DNA from: Patagioenas fasciata
Lineage: Eukaryota > Chordata > Aves > Columbiformes > Columbidae
NCBI RefSeq assembly: GCF_037038585.1
Contig: NC_092521.1
Location: forward strand, 68,810,898 to 68,874,897
Direction of reading: 5' to 3'
Length of the DNA stretch: 64,000 nt
A program made the position numbers and the translations under genes. Of the stretch, positions 20,701 through 62,200 are shown piece by piece. Positions within the stretch are counted from its first letter, which is position 1; every line of letters begins with the position of its first letter. A model generated the notes under the pieces. That model did no database searches, was not told the origin of the DNA, and worked only from the letters and a program-made list of their open reading frames with translations.

Positions 20701-22445
20701 TTATGGATTTTGTTTTGTGTTAGACATTTTTGCTCAGTAACTGGATTAGGTTGCACATGCTACTTCAAAAGATTTATCTGCTGTCTGCTGTGCCCAGACT
20801 GAAATGAAGCCAGAAGGAAATAATAAGAAGAAAAACCCACACCTGCTGGAGTTCTCTGTTAAACGTGGATGGGTGTTCACTTAGATGGATTGCTTCTGGG
20901 TCATGCAGTAGCTGATTGCCTCGAGCAATTGTCTTGTCAAGTCTAGCGCTCAGTAAATAAAGAACTGCTAATTAAAAAACTGACAACCTACCAACACTAA
21001 TCAAAGTCTAGTAACAGAAAAAACCAGATGTTATAAACAAAAGGGTAAACACTGAGCCTTTGGGGCCTAAGGCTAGATTAGAAAGGACGAAGAAAAAAAA
21101 ACAGTTATTCTCCAAAACACATCACACGTTTGAAAAAAATAAGGTAGTTCCTACTGCTACAAGGACCCAAAGAATATTCAAAGTTTTTTAGGAGATTTCA
21201 AGCATGGAAATACACTGATTTTTTTTTTTTTTTTTTTAATCTAGATCTGTTTATTTTACTGTGCTAACTAAAGTAAAAAGCTTAAAACTTGGCAAAGTTT
21301 GTAAATTTGTAGGCTTTCATGATCATATGTATGTGAACTGGTGAGCCACAAGCTCATGGAAAAGCACACTTCAGTTCTGGGAGAACTGAGACAGTCTGGG
21401 AGGGAGGTAGTGGCTGCTGGCGCAGGCTGCATTTAGGCTCCTATCTTCAAATAACAAAGAGGACCTCTCCAAGGAACAGAGACAGGTGCAATGGCTGTAA
21501 CGCATGGAGGTTCCTGTAAGCTGACCAGGCACCAGCTATTGCGCTGGGATGCAGAGGCAGCAGCACAGCGATGTCGATAACAGAAGTGCACTGTTCGGTT
21601 ATAACTAAAACCTTGAGCGCATAAAAAACATAAGTTTTCTTAACGTATCTCCATTACGATGAGACTAACATTTTGAGTCTATACACTCTCTAGTATTCAA
21701 GCATGGATCTCTACCTCCAATGAGACTTTCAGCAATCTGTTTCTTTATGTGTTATTTTGCGTATTTGGGATGTTTCCTTCATAAAGTACTACTTGTACAT
21801 TAAGCTGGAAGACAATGCAAGACTGATTAATTTGAAACATGTTATCATTCCCTCCCTCAGAATACTAATACGTACATTTATACACAAACACATTTTTATA
21901 TTTAAACAAATGTACACCTGTACACGCTGGATTTATATGACAAGCAGCTTGCTCAAACATGGTCTCTTCCAAACATCTGCCTCAAGATCAGTCTTGCTTA
22001 AACAAAAAATGAAAAAAAAAAAGAAGAAAAAAGACAGCATTGAGACACAAGGTAAAACATCATGGAAAAGGAACACAATGTGCTACCCTGCTCAGGGGAG
22101 ATAAATCATACTTCTCTGTTGATGGAGTACGACCATCAACTAGGTACATCACTCTAAATCGAGTTCCGTTTTGCTGCTTCTGATACCTACGGAAGCTGGC
22201 TAAGCTGCAGTCTGCAATACACACACACTCACAGAGTTTAAGAGCATGCATAGCTCACTGGAGCATCCATTGTTAGTGAAAGGAAAGGCACCAACACTGC
22301 ATGCGTCCCATGCAAATACAAGTGCAACGAGGAGTACAAATGGAAACACAGTAGGAGCATGTAACAGCTTCAGACTAACAACTGTGATTGTCCTTACTAT
22401 GTGTGGTGGATCACGTGAAATCCCATTACTTCCCCTATTTATCAA
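17744..22445 (-). other. Region downstream of CCDC127, probable 3' UTR plus intergenic DNA
   Basis: After the CCDC127 stop at 22446, A+T-rich sequence without recognised repeats continues leftward. Minus-strand AATAAA signals (TTTATT on the plus strand) occur near 21250-21255, 19607-19612, 19019-19024 and 18530, so the 3' UTR may end at any of these; I cannot choose without transcript data. A T19 run lies at 21219-21237. A 93-codon minus frame at 18581-18862 ends about 50 bases before the 18530 signal and is discussed as a finding. Confidence 0.4.
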
Positions 22446-23865
22446 TCATTTTCCTAACATGGCCTTTTCTGCCCTCTTGAACTTCTGTAGTTCAATAGCT
22501 AGTTCCCAATATCTCAGATACAGCCACATAAGTCTTCCATTTTGACTTTTGTTTCTGTTCAGCAGATTGCCACAGTAGTTATCATGTTTGAAAATATCTT
22601 TTAAGCCACTTTCCATCTGTAGAGCCACAGCAACAGAATCTGTTGCTGCTTTAACTAGCAGATTTTTCTCTATTTCTAGTCTCTGGCTTCTGGGTACAAC
22701 AAGACTGCAGTAGATGTCCTGTCTTTCTTTAAGCCCCTCTTCAAATTCTTTTAGTAAAATATTGGCTCTCTTTTGCCATTCTTCTTCTTTTGCCAGACAG
22801 CTTTGGTACAAGTTACCTGCTGCTCCTGAGTGCAAAAGGACCTGTTTTTCTCGCTCTAACTTCTCCTGCTCCTGTTCTAGGATCCTTCTTTCTTCTACTA
22901 GTTTGCGACTCTGTGACACGAGGGCTTCACGGTAACTCAGGGTTCTGTTACGTTCCTTTTCAAGCTCCAACTCCAAATGAGCAACCGTGCGACGATTTTC
23001 TGTGATTATATCCCGGTATTTGGCTTCCAGGTCTTTTTGTAAAGATGAATGTCTTCTATAATATTCTTTTTTTTCTCTTTCTATTTCTTTTTGACATTCT
23101 CTGGTCCAGATCCAACCTATTATATATAAATAGGACTTCAGACATAAGTATAACACATATAACATTGATGGTTATAATTAACTATGCCTCTAAAGAACCT
23201 ATTAAGTGGTAAAAAACTTTTTTCCTGCCCTCCCCAGTGACATTCACTTCTGTTCACGTGCCCCACAAAATGTATTTCTGTGGGTTCATGTTTCACAGTA
23301 AGCCACATTAAATTATCATGTTTCATTTGAAGTAAAATCTCCCTTAGTCTTTTATTGCTAATACATACACTTCTTGGACTAAAGGAGTAAAAAAAAAAAA
23401 AAAAAGTTATGGAGAAACAAACCGGAAGTTTCCAATGCAGGAACTGCACTGAGAACTTTTCAGATCCAGTAAATAAATATGCATTGGCAACTCCTCAGGT
23501 TGTTACCTTTGGGCTCTCCAGCACTCATACGGCTCTCATGTGTCCACTTTTCTGAGAGAGCTTTATATATTGGACTTTAGTAAATACAGATTCAATTCCA
23601 TGTGTAAAAAATGGCCATTGTCTTAATGCTATAAACAGCGTTTCCTGTTTTTAACATTATAGATGAGCAGATCAGGGGAAATTCCTAGATGAAGTGTCAC
23701 TGTACTGCCAGGCACTCCAGCAGACAGGCCTGGGCACTACTTACGGAAGGCAGCCAAGCCCAGCATGGGGACCAGCAAGGCATAGTTCCATCTGCTGCCT
23801 TCTTCCCCAGGCTCTCGTTGATTTGGCAGGATGTTCCAGTTGGGAGGGTCGTTTAAATTATTCAT
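22446..23865 (-). CDS. CCDC127: CCDC127, coiled-coil domain protein 127
   Basis: Two coding exons give 263 residues; human CCDC127 has 260. Exon A (23745-23865) encodes MNNLNDPPNW to GLAAF plus one base. Exon B (22446-23116) starts by completing Arg41 and continues WIWTRECQKE to the stop TGA at 22446-22448. The junction uses donor GTAAGT and an ATAG acceptor. A hydrophobic segment, YALLVPMLGLAAF, at about 28-44 is a likely membrane anchor. Residues about 45-130 are a charged heptad-rich coiled coil. The C-terminal part has the conserved SQRLEIEKNLLVKA, RLMWLYLRYWEL and LQKFKRAEKA. The molecular role is poorly known; it is conserved among vertebrates. The head-to-head position with SDHA matches the human arrangement, which strengthens the call. 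A likely acceptor for the 5' UTR exon lies at 23874, eight bases before the ATG. No break is seen. Confidence 0.95.
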
Positions 23866-23967
23866 GAAGGCACCTTTGAGTTACAGGAGAGAAGCCGGGA
23901 CTCAGCGATGCACAGAGGGCCAGGGCCACTCCCACCATCACCCTCTCACTCACACCACATCTAACAG

Positions 23968-24754
23968 AGAATCACAGAATGTCAGGGATTGGAAGGGACC
24001 TCGAAAGATCATCTAGTCCAATCCCTCTGCCGGAGCAGGAACACCTAGATGAGGCTACACAGGAAGGTGTCCAGGCAGGTTTTGAATGTCTCCAGAGTAG
24101 GAGACTCCACAACCTCCCTGGGCAGCCTCTTCCAGTGTTCTGTCACGCTCACTGTGAAGAAGGGGTAATGGGTTTAAGCTGGAACATAAGAGGTTCCACT
24201 TAAACTTGAGAAGAAACTTCTCAGTGAGGGTAATAGAACACTGGAACAGGCTGACCAGGGAGGTTGTGGAGTCTCCTACTCTGGAGACATTCAAAACCTG
24301 CCTGGACACCTTCCTGTGTAGCCTCATCTAGGTGTTCCTGCTCCGACAGGGGGATTGGACTAGATGATCTTTCGAGGTCCCTTCCAATCCCTGACATTCT
24401 GTGATTCTATGATTCATATTTAACTGGAACCTCCTGTGTTCCAGCTTGTACCCATTGCCCCTTGTCCTATCATTGGTTGCCAAGAAGAGCCTGGCTCCAT
24501 CCTCGTGACACTCACCCTTTACATATTTATAAACATTAATGAGGTCACCCCTCAGTCTCCTCCAAGCTAAAGAGCCCCAGCTCCCTCAGCCTTTCCTCAT
24601 AAGGGAGATGCTCCACTCCCTTCATCATCTTCGTGCCTCTGCGCTGGACTTTCTCCAGCAGTTCCTTGTCCTTCTTGAACCGAGGGGCCCAGAACTGGAC
24701 ACAATATTCCAGATGGGGTCTCAGCACCGGATCTGTTCTGCCCGAGACCCTCAC
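23968..24754 (-). mobile_element. CR1 LINE 3' portion, split by a second CR1
   Basis: Minus-strand sense CR1. From 24754 downward it encodes the end of ORF2, including [18 protein letters not shown] and [15 protein letters not shown], and continues to about 24418. The element resumes at about 24168 and runs to its 3' end at 23968. The gap between the two parts holds an opposite-strand CR1 (24170-24415). The ORF2 end reads open for about 70 codons, so the copy is fairly young, but it is heavily 5' truncated. It lies in the 5' UTR intron of CCDC127. Confidence 0.88.
24170..24415 (+). mobile_element. CR1 LINE 3' end nested inside the opposite-strand CR1
   Basis: Plus-strand CR1 tail ending TTCTGTGATTCTATGATTC. 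Its last 200 bases are nearly the exact reverse complement of 23968-24168, giving an inverted pair with a short loop. The host copy is interrupted between the codons for its RFQLN-type segment and the CACAGTGAGCGT block, which indicates a later insertion of the same subfamily. Confidence 0.82.
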
Positions 24755-25038
24755 ACGGCGGCCCCGTTAATTGGGAACTTTGCACAGACATGCCTTCAGC
24801 CAGAGACAGCCTCCCCCGGCCTGCTCCCCAGCCGTCGGCGCTGCCGCTGTTACCGCCCACCCCCTCCCCCAGCCGGCAGCATGGTAGCTGATGCCACCCT
24901 CCCAAACCCTCCAGCTCACTCTGCTCTGCTCTGCTCTGCAGCCCCCGCTGACCCGGGGCGATCGGGCCGTAGAGCGAAGCCTCAACCTAGCAGCGCGGGC
25001 GCACGGAGCCGCGACGCAGTGTTATCGCTGTCACTTAC

Positions 25039-25110
25039 CTGCCGGCTCCGCCCCCTCCCGGGCTAGCCCATTAGTCTAGAGAAAGAGGGGGAAAGCCCAG
25101 GAGGATAACA
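25039..25110 (-). other. CCDC127: Probable non-coding first exon of CCDC127
   Basis: A consensus donor on the minus strand (CAG, then GTAAGTGA) ends an exon at 25039 inside the CpG island, about 1.2 kb upstream of the start-codon exon. This fits a 5' UTR exon spliced to the acceptor at 23874. The right-hand border (transcription start) is a guess; no transcript evidence is available. Confidence 0.5.
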
Positions 25111-25305
25111 AGCGAACTCTCCCGAGTCCTAAGGGCTCCCAGTGGTCTGGTCCCGTTCCAGCCCGCTCAGGTGGCGGGACCAGGGGAGGTTTGCGAGGGC
25201 ACTTCACATACAAGCAGCACGCACTTAGCCCATGACTCCCCCCCCCCCACCACAATTGGTCTTTCCTGCCAAGCCCCCGGGCAGCGGCGCCGTTAGCGGC
25301 GGTCT

Positions 25306-25317
25306 CGCGCATGCGTT
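25306..25317. promoter_or_regulatory. NRF-1-like site in the SDHA/CCDC127 promoter
   Basis: CGCGCATGCGTT contains the near-palindromic GCGCATGCG core of the nuclear respiratory factor 1 consensus (YGCGCAYGCGCR). It lies about 30-40 bases before the SDHA ATG. NRF-1 drives many nuclear genes of respiratory enzymes; binding here is inferred from the motif only. Confidence 0.6.
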
Positions 25318-25345
25318 CCCGCTGGCTCCTCCGGGTCCGTGCGAA

Positions 25346-40391
<15,046 letters not shown>

Positions 40392-40624
40392 TAACTTACC
40401 TTCAACTTGCAGTCCTCTCCCAGAGAGGGTTAGTGTACATAAGCATAGCACAAGCAAATCGAAACAGTATTGTCACTATCAATTAATGAAGAATGCTGAC
40501 TAAACTCTTCTCCAGCTTGTATTCTGCTGTGGCTTACTGTACAGTTATGAAAATGGAATGAAGGACAGCTTATGTTCTTTCACCCATCTGTCAAAACTGA
40601 TAGGGAAAACACAACATGTGTCTA

Positions 40625-40630
40625 AATAAA
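40625..40630 (+). promoter_or_regulatory. SDHA poly(A) signal
   Basis: AATAAA, 234 bases after the stop codon, is followed by TG/T-rich sequence (TTGTATTTGTTTC). It gives a short 3' UTR of about 260 bases. Use of this signal is inferred from position. Confidence 0.65.
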
Positions 40631-40659
40631 GTGATTAGAAGTCTTGTATTTGTTTCAAT

Positions 40660-41530
40660 ATACTGTTATGTACATAATTAGAATGCATTTATTTTGAATG
40701 TATAGTTATTTTCATATTTGAAGATAAGAAATGCATTGCAATAGCTCTAGACAAGATTGAGATGCTGAATTTTATGATGGGCTAAATGTAAGCATAATTG
40801 CTGATTGTAAGCAACATGAAAGAAAATGATGCATTAGTGATCTCAACTTTGTTTTTTTCTAAATCTAAAATTGTAAAAATTGTCAGACTGTTGTTTTACT
40901 GAAGGAAACAAGATAGGTCTAGCCCAGTTAATTTATCCAGAATATGCCATGAACAGAATATAATCTTCATCGCTAATCTCTACTATCTCTGGAACTTCTG
41001 AAGATGTTTTTGTGGTGTTTTCTGTTTGCATATTTCTTAGACTGTCTTTTCTCTCAGAGTACCAAGGGGCAATTTTGCAGCAGACTCACCTAAATGTTAA
41101 AGCTTACCGTCTGTTGTGCCAAGATGTAACTTCTAAGGCAGCATTTGCACGTTTTTTAGCAGCATTTCTGTGAATAACTCCCAGTCCTTAGAGGACTAAA
41201 GTGTAGCTGTGCAGATGGCAAGCAAATGGAGCATTTCATAGTTTTTGAAACGTTTTTTTCAACTGCCAAGTATTTGCTGTTGAAAGAAATGAACGTTGGA
41301 GAAACTGAAATGTCGGAATGTTGTGAGTGATGCTTGGAAAAACTGAATACACCATATTTCACTCTTGTGTTTCTGTACCTTGTACAAGGGACTTGAGACT
41401 GGACGTGGAGAAATGTTGCATGGGCAGGAAGGGAAAAGGTAAAAAATTACTTGGCTTTCTCTATAGAAGGATCCCTGACTGTCGTTAAGGGGAAAGGATC
41501 TTTAAAAAGATTACAATAAAGCAGGATAAA
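40660..41530. other. Intergenic spacer between SDHA and FH
   Basis: About 0.9 kb of A+T-rich sequence runs from the SDHA poly(A) site to the FH CpG island. I see no exon, CR1 fragment or other recognisable repeat. If the SDHA-FH neighbourhood is a rearrangement or an assembly join, the junction must lie here or in the adjoining edges. Confidence 0.6.
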
Positions 41531-41939
41531 CGACTACCTTCTTTCCCAAGCCTGGAGCTCTCTGTTCCCGCGGCAGAGGGCGGGGACTCCGCCGCGGCTC
41601 CGAGGCCGCTGGAGCGCCGGGCGGGGAGGAGGGGCTGGGGAGGAGAGATCGCCCGAGGCCGGGCGGAACCTGCCCTGGGCGCCCGGGCGGGGGCCGCACT
41701 AAACCCGCTATTGCGCAGGCGCTGGCCTTTCGGGCCCGCCCGCCACTGAGGCGGTTCTCCCGGGGCTGGCTGCCCCTCGCCTGAGCGCGGCTCCCGCCCG
41801 CGGCAGCCGATTGGCGCAATGGAGCCTCTGCGGTGATGGACGCCCCTACTACCTTAACGCTCGTCCGGGGCGGGCCTGCTCTTCCCGCCCTCCCCCTCCC
41901 CGCGCCCGGCCCCCGGTGCTGCTCCCCGCCGCCCTCACC

Positions 41940-58416
<16,477 letters not shown>

Positions 58417-58455
58417 CTTCTGTACCCAAAAAGTAAAAGTGTTCTTAATATAAAA

Positions 58456-58465
58456 AATAAATAAA
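58456..58465 (+). promoter_or_regulatory. FH poly(A) signals (two overlapping AATAAA)
   Basis: AATAAATAAA lies 40 bases after the FH stop codon and is followed by T-rich sequence (TTTTGTTTCATTTC) at about 58486-58500. This gives an FH 3' UTR of only about 70 bases, a very short distance before the CHMP5 promoter. Confidence 0.75.
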
Positions 58466-58704
58466 ATGAAACAAATACCCTATGCTTTTGTTTCATTTCT
58501 CATGCCATAGATCTCATGGTAGTAATATATGTTAAAAAGTAATTTTTTAATAGATCAGGTGAACTGATGTTATGGGGAAGATTCTACAGCTCTGATTTTC
58601 TATATATATGTATATAGAAAATAGAAAATAGGTAAAATGTCAAGACTGATCTAACTGAAAAGGTGTTTTCCTAAGACTTGCAGCAATTATGAAAGGTGGT
58701 GCAC

Positions 58705-59280
58705 GCCCCGACGTGTGCTTATAATTGCACTGTGTTCTGAGGGAGCGGAGAGGCCGGAAGTGCGGGGCGTGTCCCTCTGCAAGTGCTTCCGCCCCCGCCG
58801 CGGCCCCGCCTTGGGGGCGGCCAGCGGTGGCTTCCGGGTCGGCGGCGCCGCTGTTACCGGCACCAGGAGCGAGACCGAGCGCCGTCGCCATGAACCGCTT
58901 CTTCGGCAAAGCGAAGCCGAAGGCGCCGCCGCCCAGCCTCACCGACTGCATCGGAACGGTGAGTACCCTCCCTGGGACACCTGACCCACGGCCTGTGCGC
59001 TGCTCGGCCCGGCCAGCGTCTCGGGAGGGACAGGTCAGTGGCCGGATGGCCGCGGGGGTGGCCCGGCCAACCCGGGCTTTCGGGCGAGGCCGTCCGACCC
59101 CGGCGTATCCAGCGGCCCGGGGCCGAGGCTCTCCCGAAGGGCCTGCGGGCCGTGCCCCAGCTCGTACGGATGCGGGCTCGGGCTGAGCTGCTGCCCGGCC
59201 GTGCGCCGGCCCCGACACGGAAGTGTCGGTGTCCGCACCCACCCGAGGCACGGGGCGCGAGTGGGCGTGCGATGGTTTGG
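58705..59280 (+). promoter_or_regulatory. CpG-island promoter of CHMP5
   Basis: A CpG-rich block surrounds CHMP5 exon 1. It has an ETS-type CCGGAAGT at 58754-58761, further TTCCGC/TTCCGG motifs near 58786 and 58831, and GC boxes (GCCCCGCC, GGGGGCGG) at about 58800-58820. There is no TATA box. This is typical of a housekeeping promoter. It begins only about 240 bases after the FH poly(A) signals. Confidence 0.75.
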
Positions 59281-62200
59281 AGGTACCGCCGGTGAGTGAG
59301 TATGTGTGTGTGTCAGTGCAGAGCTGTGCGGCTGTGCCTCGTCGGGGTGTTTGGTACATGGTTGTGTGTGTGTGCGTATATATATATATATATTTATAGA
59401 CATATATACATATATATGTATACTTGAGTGTATATCGATATATGCCTATACTCTGGTGCGGCATGTTTGTATGTAACCTGGATAAAAGAAGGTTCAGGGG
59501 AGACCTTATTGCTCTCTACAACTATCTGAAAGGAGGTTGTAGCAAGGTGGGTGTTGGTCTCATCTCCCAAGTAGCAAGTGATGGAAGAAGAGGAAATGGC
59601 CTCAAGTTGTGCCAGAGGAAGTTTAGATTGGATATTGGGAAAAAAATTCTTCACAGAAAGAGTTGTCAGGCATTGGAACAGGCTGTGGGAAGGCAGGGAC
59701 CGGGGAAACGAAGCCACTCCCTCTGTCCAATACAGAAGGTGGGAAGGCAAATCCCACCTTCTGATGAATATTGTTCCGTCTACTACAGAGGAGCTTGCTG
59801 TGGGGTTGATGGCAAAGTTGTGTACAGATGGGCAGTTGAGCAAGGCCAGACCAACACATGATAGAAACGTTACAGCTGTTGTAAGGTTGGCTTGCCTGAA
59901 AAGAAGGTTAAGGAGAAGCTTTAACAAAGTTAATCTTGCCATTTCATAGCATTTTTTTGACTTTTAGGTTTGTGAAGAAAACTGTGGTATGTTTTTACAG
60001 CTCCTATACTAAACTGATTTTAAAAGGTGAAGAAAGAACACAGAGGTCTTAGTTTTTTGTCTCAGTGGTCAATAAAGTCAGGTGAAATGTCAGTAGTGGT
60101 TGTGGTGTTAACTAAGGCTAACTAAGCATTGTTACTAGAACCTGACTCCAAAAGGCTTCTGTGGAGAATCACTATGTTCCTCCCAGAAGATCTATTTTGA
60201 TACACAGTGAAGAGACTCTCTAAGTTAAATACATAATGCTTGTCAGTGCTACCTACACAAACCTGAGCACATCAGTCTATTATGTATGCCAGTGGCTGGG
60301 ACAGGGAAATAAGTGGTCATATGTCAGTCTGGTATTTTACTGGTGAAGAACTGTATTGCTTTTTAGCAGTATTAAGCCCAAGCATAGCTCCACCAATGTT
60401 TGGTTAGAATGGTAAATAAAACATGTGCTTGAATATCAGGATTAGCTTTCCCTTTATTACCAGTAAATGCTGTGGGAAGGCTAGAACTCCAAAATCCATT
60501 TGGAATACTGTTATTAAATTTGCTATTTTGGTAATATAAGCTGCAGACCAGAAAACCTTCTTTCCCTTACAACAGCCAACTCTATATTAGTCTGTTAGAT
60601 TTTTCTGGCCAGATTTTGCCAGTTCCAAGTTGATGTTGATTTTATGATGTTGAGGTAAATCAACACAAAATTTAGATATGGCAGCAAGCTGTCTTTACAA
60701 GGGGATTGATTAAAGCCAGTGTATTTTTGAGGTACATAAAAGGGTAATTGAAACAGCTGCTTTGATTTGCAACACCAGGAATTCAGGATTGTTTCCCAGA
60801 AAAGGTGGTCATCAATGCCACCCACCAGGAGCTACATGCAGTTTTAATCCTCCTCTTGTTGTTTGTAATGCCATTGCCTGAAAATTTGGCTAAAGAGACA
60901 ACAGGTTAACTGAAAAGCAGTTTCAGGTTTATTTTGTGTATGTGATGACTTTTGACTTTGGCAACCTATGATGAGTTACAGGGTGGTTTTTAAGATATGA
61001 AATCCAGAGCCTGTGTTGGTCAGCTGTTGAGAGGTGAAGGGCTGGCTCCAAGCATGGCTCTTTGGCATGAGGAAGTTTATAAACTGCTGTTATCATTACT
61101 GAGCTCTATGTTAGCTTTTGCCCTGTTTTGACATCTTTCAGTTTCTGTGGATGGAACTAAAATTAAAGAGCGTTCTGTATACTGTTAGTAAGCATGAGGA
61201 GACAAGTTAGAAGTTTATGAATTAACTTTTCATGCCAATTTACATGAAGTAATGATACAATTTGGGAAAGACTTGGTGTGTTTTCAGTTAATTTTCACAG
61301 TAGTGAAGTCTCTAATATAGGTCCTGCTAAAGGACTAGAGATATAATGAAATTGTTTTCTTAAATTGCATGTCAATTATTACTGAAGAGAGTTGCATGAG
61401 ATACTAAAAAACTTGCATTGCTTCTTTACCTTCAACAGTTTGGAGACTCAAGGAGCACCACTTCAGTGTGGTTTTCAATCTTAGACACATTTTGTTGCAC
61501 CTTTTGAAAGAGTGAAATAGCTTTGTAAAATCTTTTACCATGTTACTTCACTGGTAATTAGCTATTAAATGTCAGTAAGGAATTATTGTATTTGGCAAGC
61601 AATGATTAATGTTCATAGTTACCATTTGTTAAAGACGTAGATGGCTCTTAGGCAGTAATTATGCCTATGTTTTTGATGTTTTTGCCTCTGTATGCAACAG
61701 TAGTATGACTGAACCCAATACACAGCACACAATATGCTTTTTTTCTGTGGTAAGAGAACAAGCATCAACTTAAGATATCTTAACAATTCAAGATTTTTGC
61801 ATCTAAGGAGCTGGTTCTGTGGGATGACTAATGTGACGTGTTTGCCAAAGCCCAGGAAACACTTCTCTGTAGTTTTCTTCAATGTCTGGTTACTATGGAG
61901 TTTGCTGGCTGGCTATGCGATGCCCTCTTGTTTCCCCACAGGGATGTTCCCACTCTCTCGTGCAGTTTCTGCTCACTGTAGCTGTGCTTGCCTCAACATT
62001 GCACTAAGTGGCAGATTTTTTTTTATCCTTGCTGGCTGAGCACAGTCAGATGACTCAGAGCTGTCATGAGACCGGTAGGAGGAAGGATGCATCAGGAACT
62101 GTGGCATTAGTATTGTTTTTACTTTTTCTTTTTGGAAAAAACACTCTGAAATTATGTTCTTTTCGGAGTAGTAAGTAGGAAACATAGGGACAAAAGGCTT

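Noticed and set aside
41811-41939. In-frame N-terminal extension of FH upstream of 41940
   Set aside because: The extended frame begins with TTG, not ATG; the first in-frame ATG is 41940, which also matches the expected targeting-peptide length.
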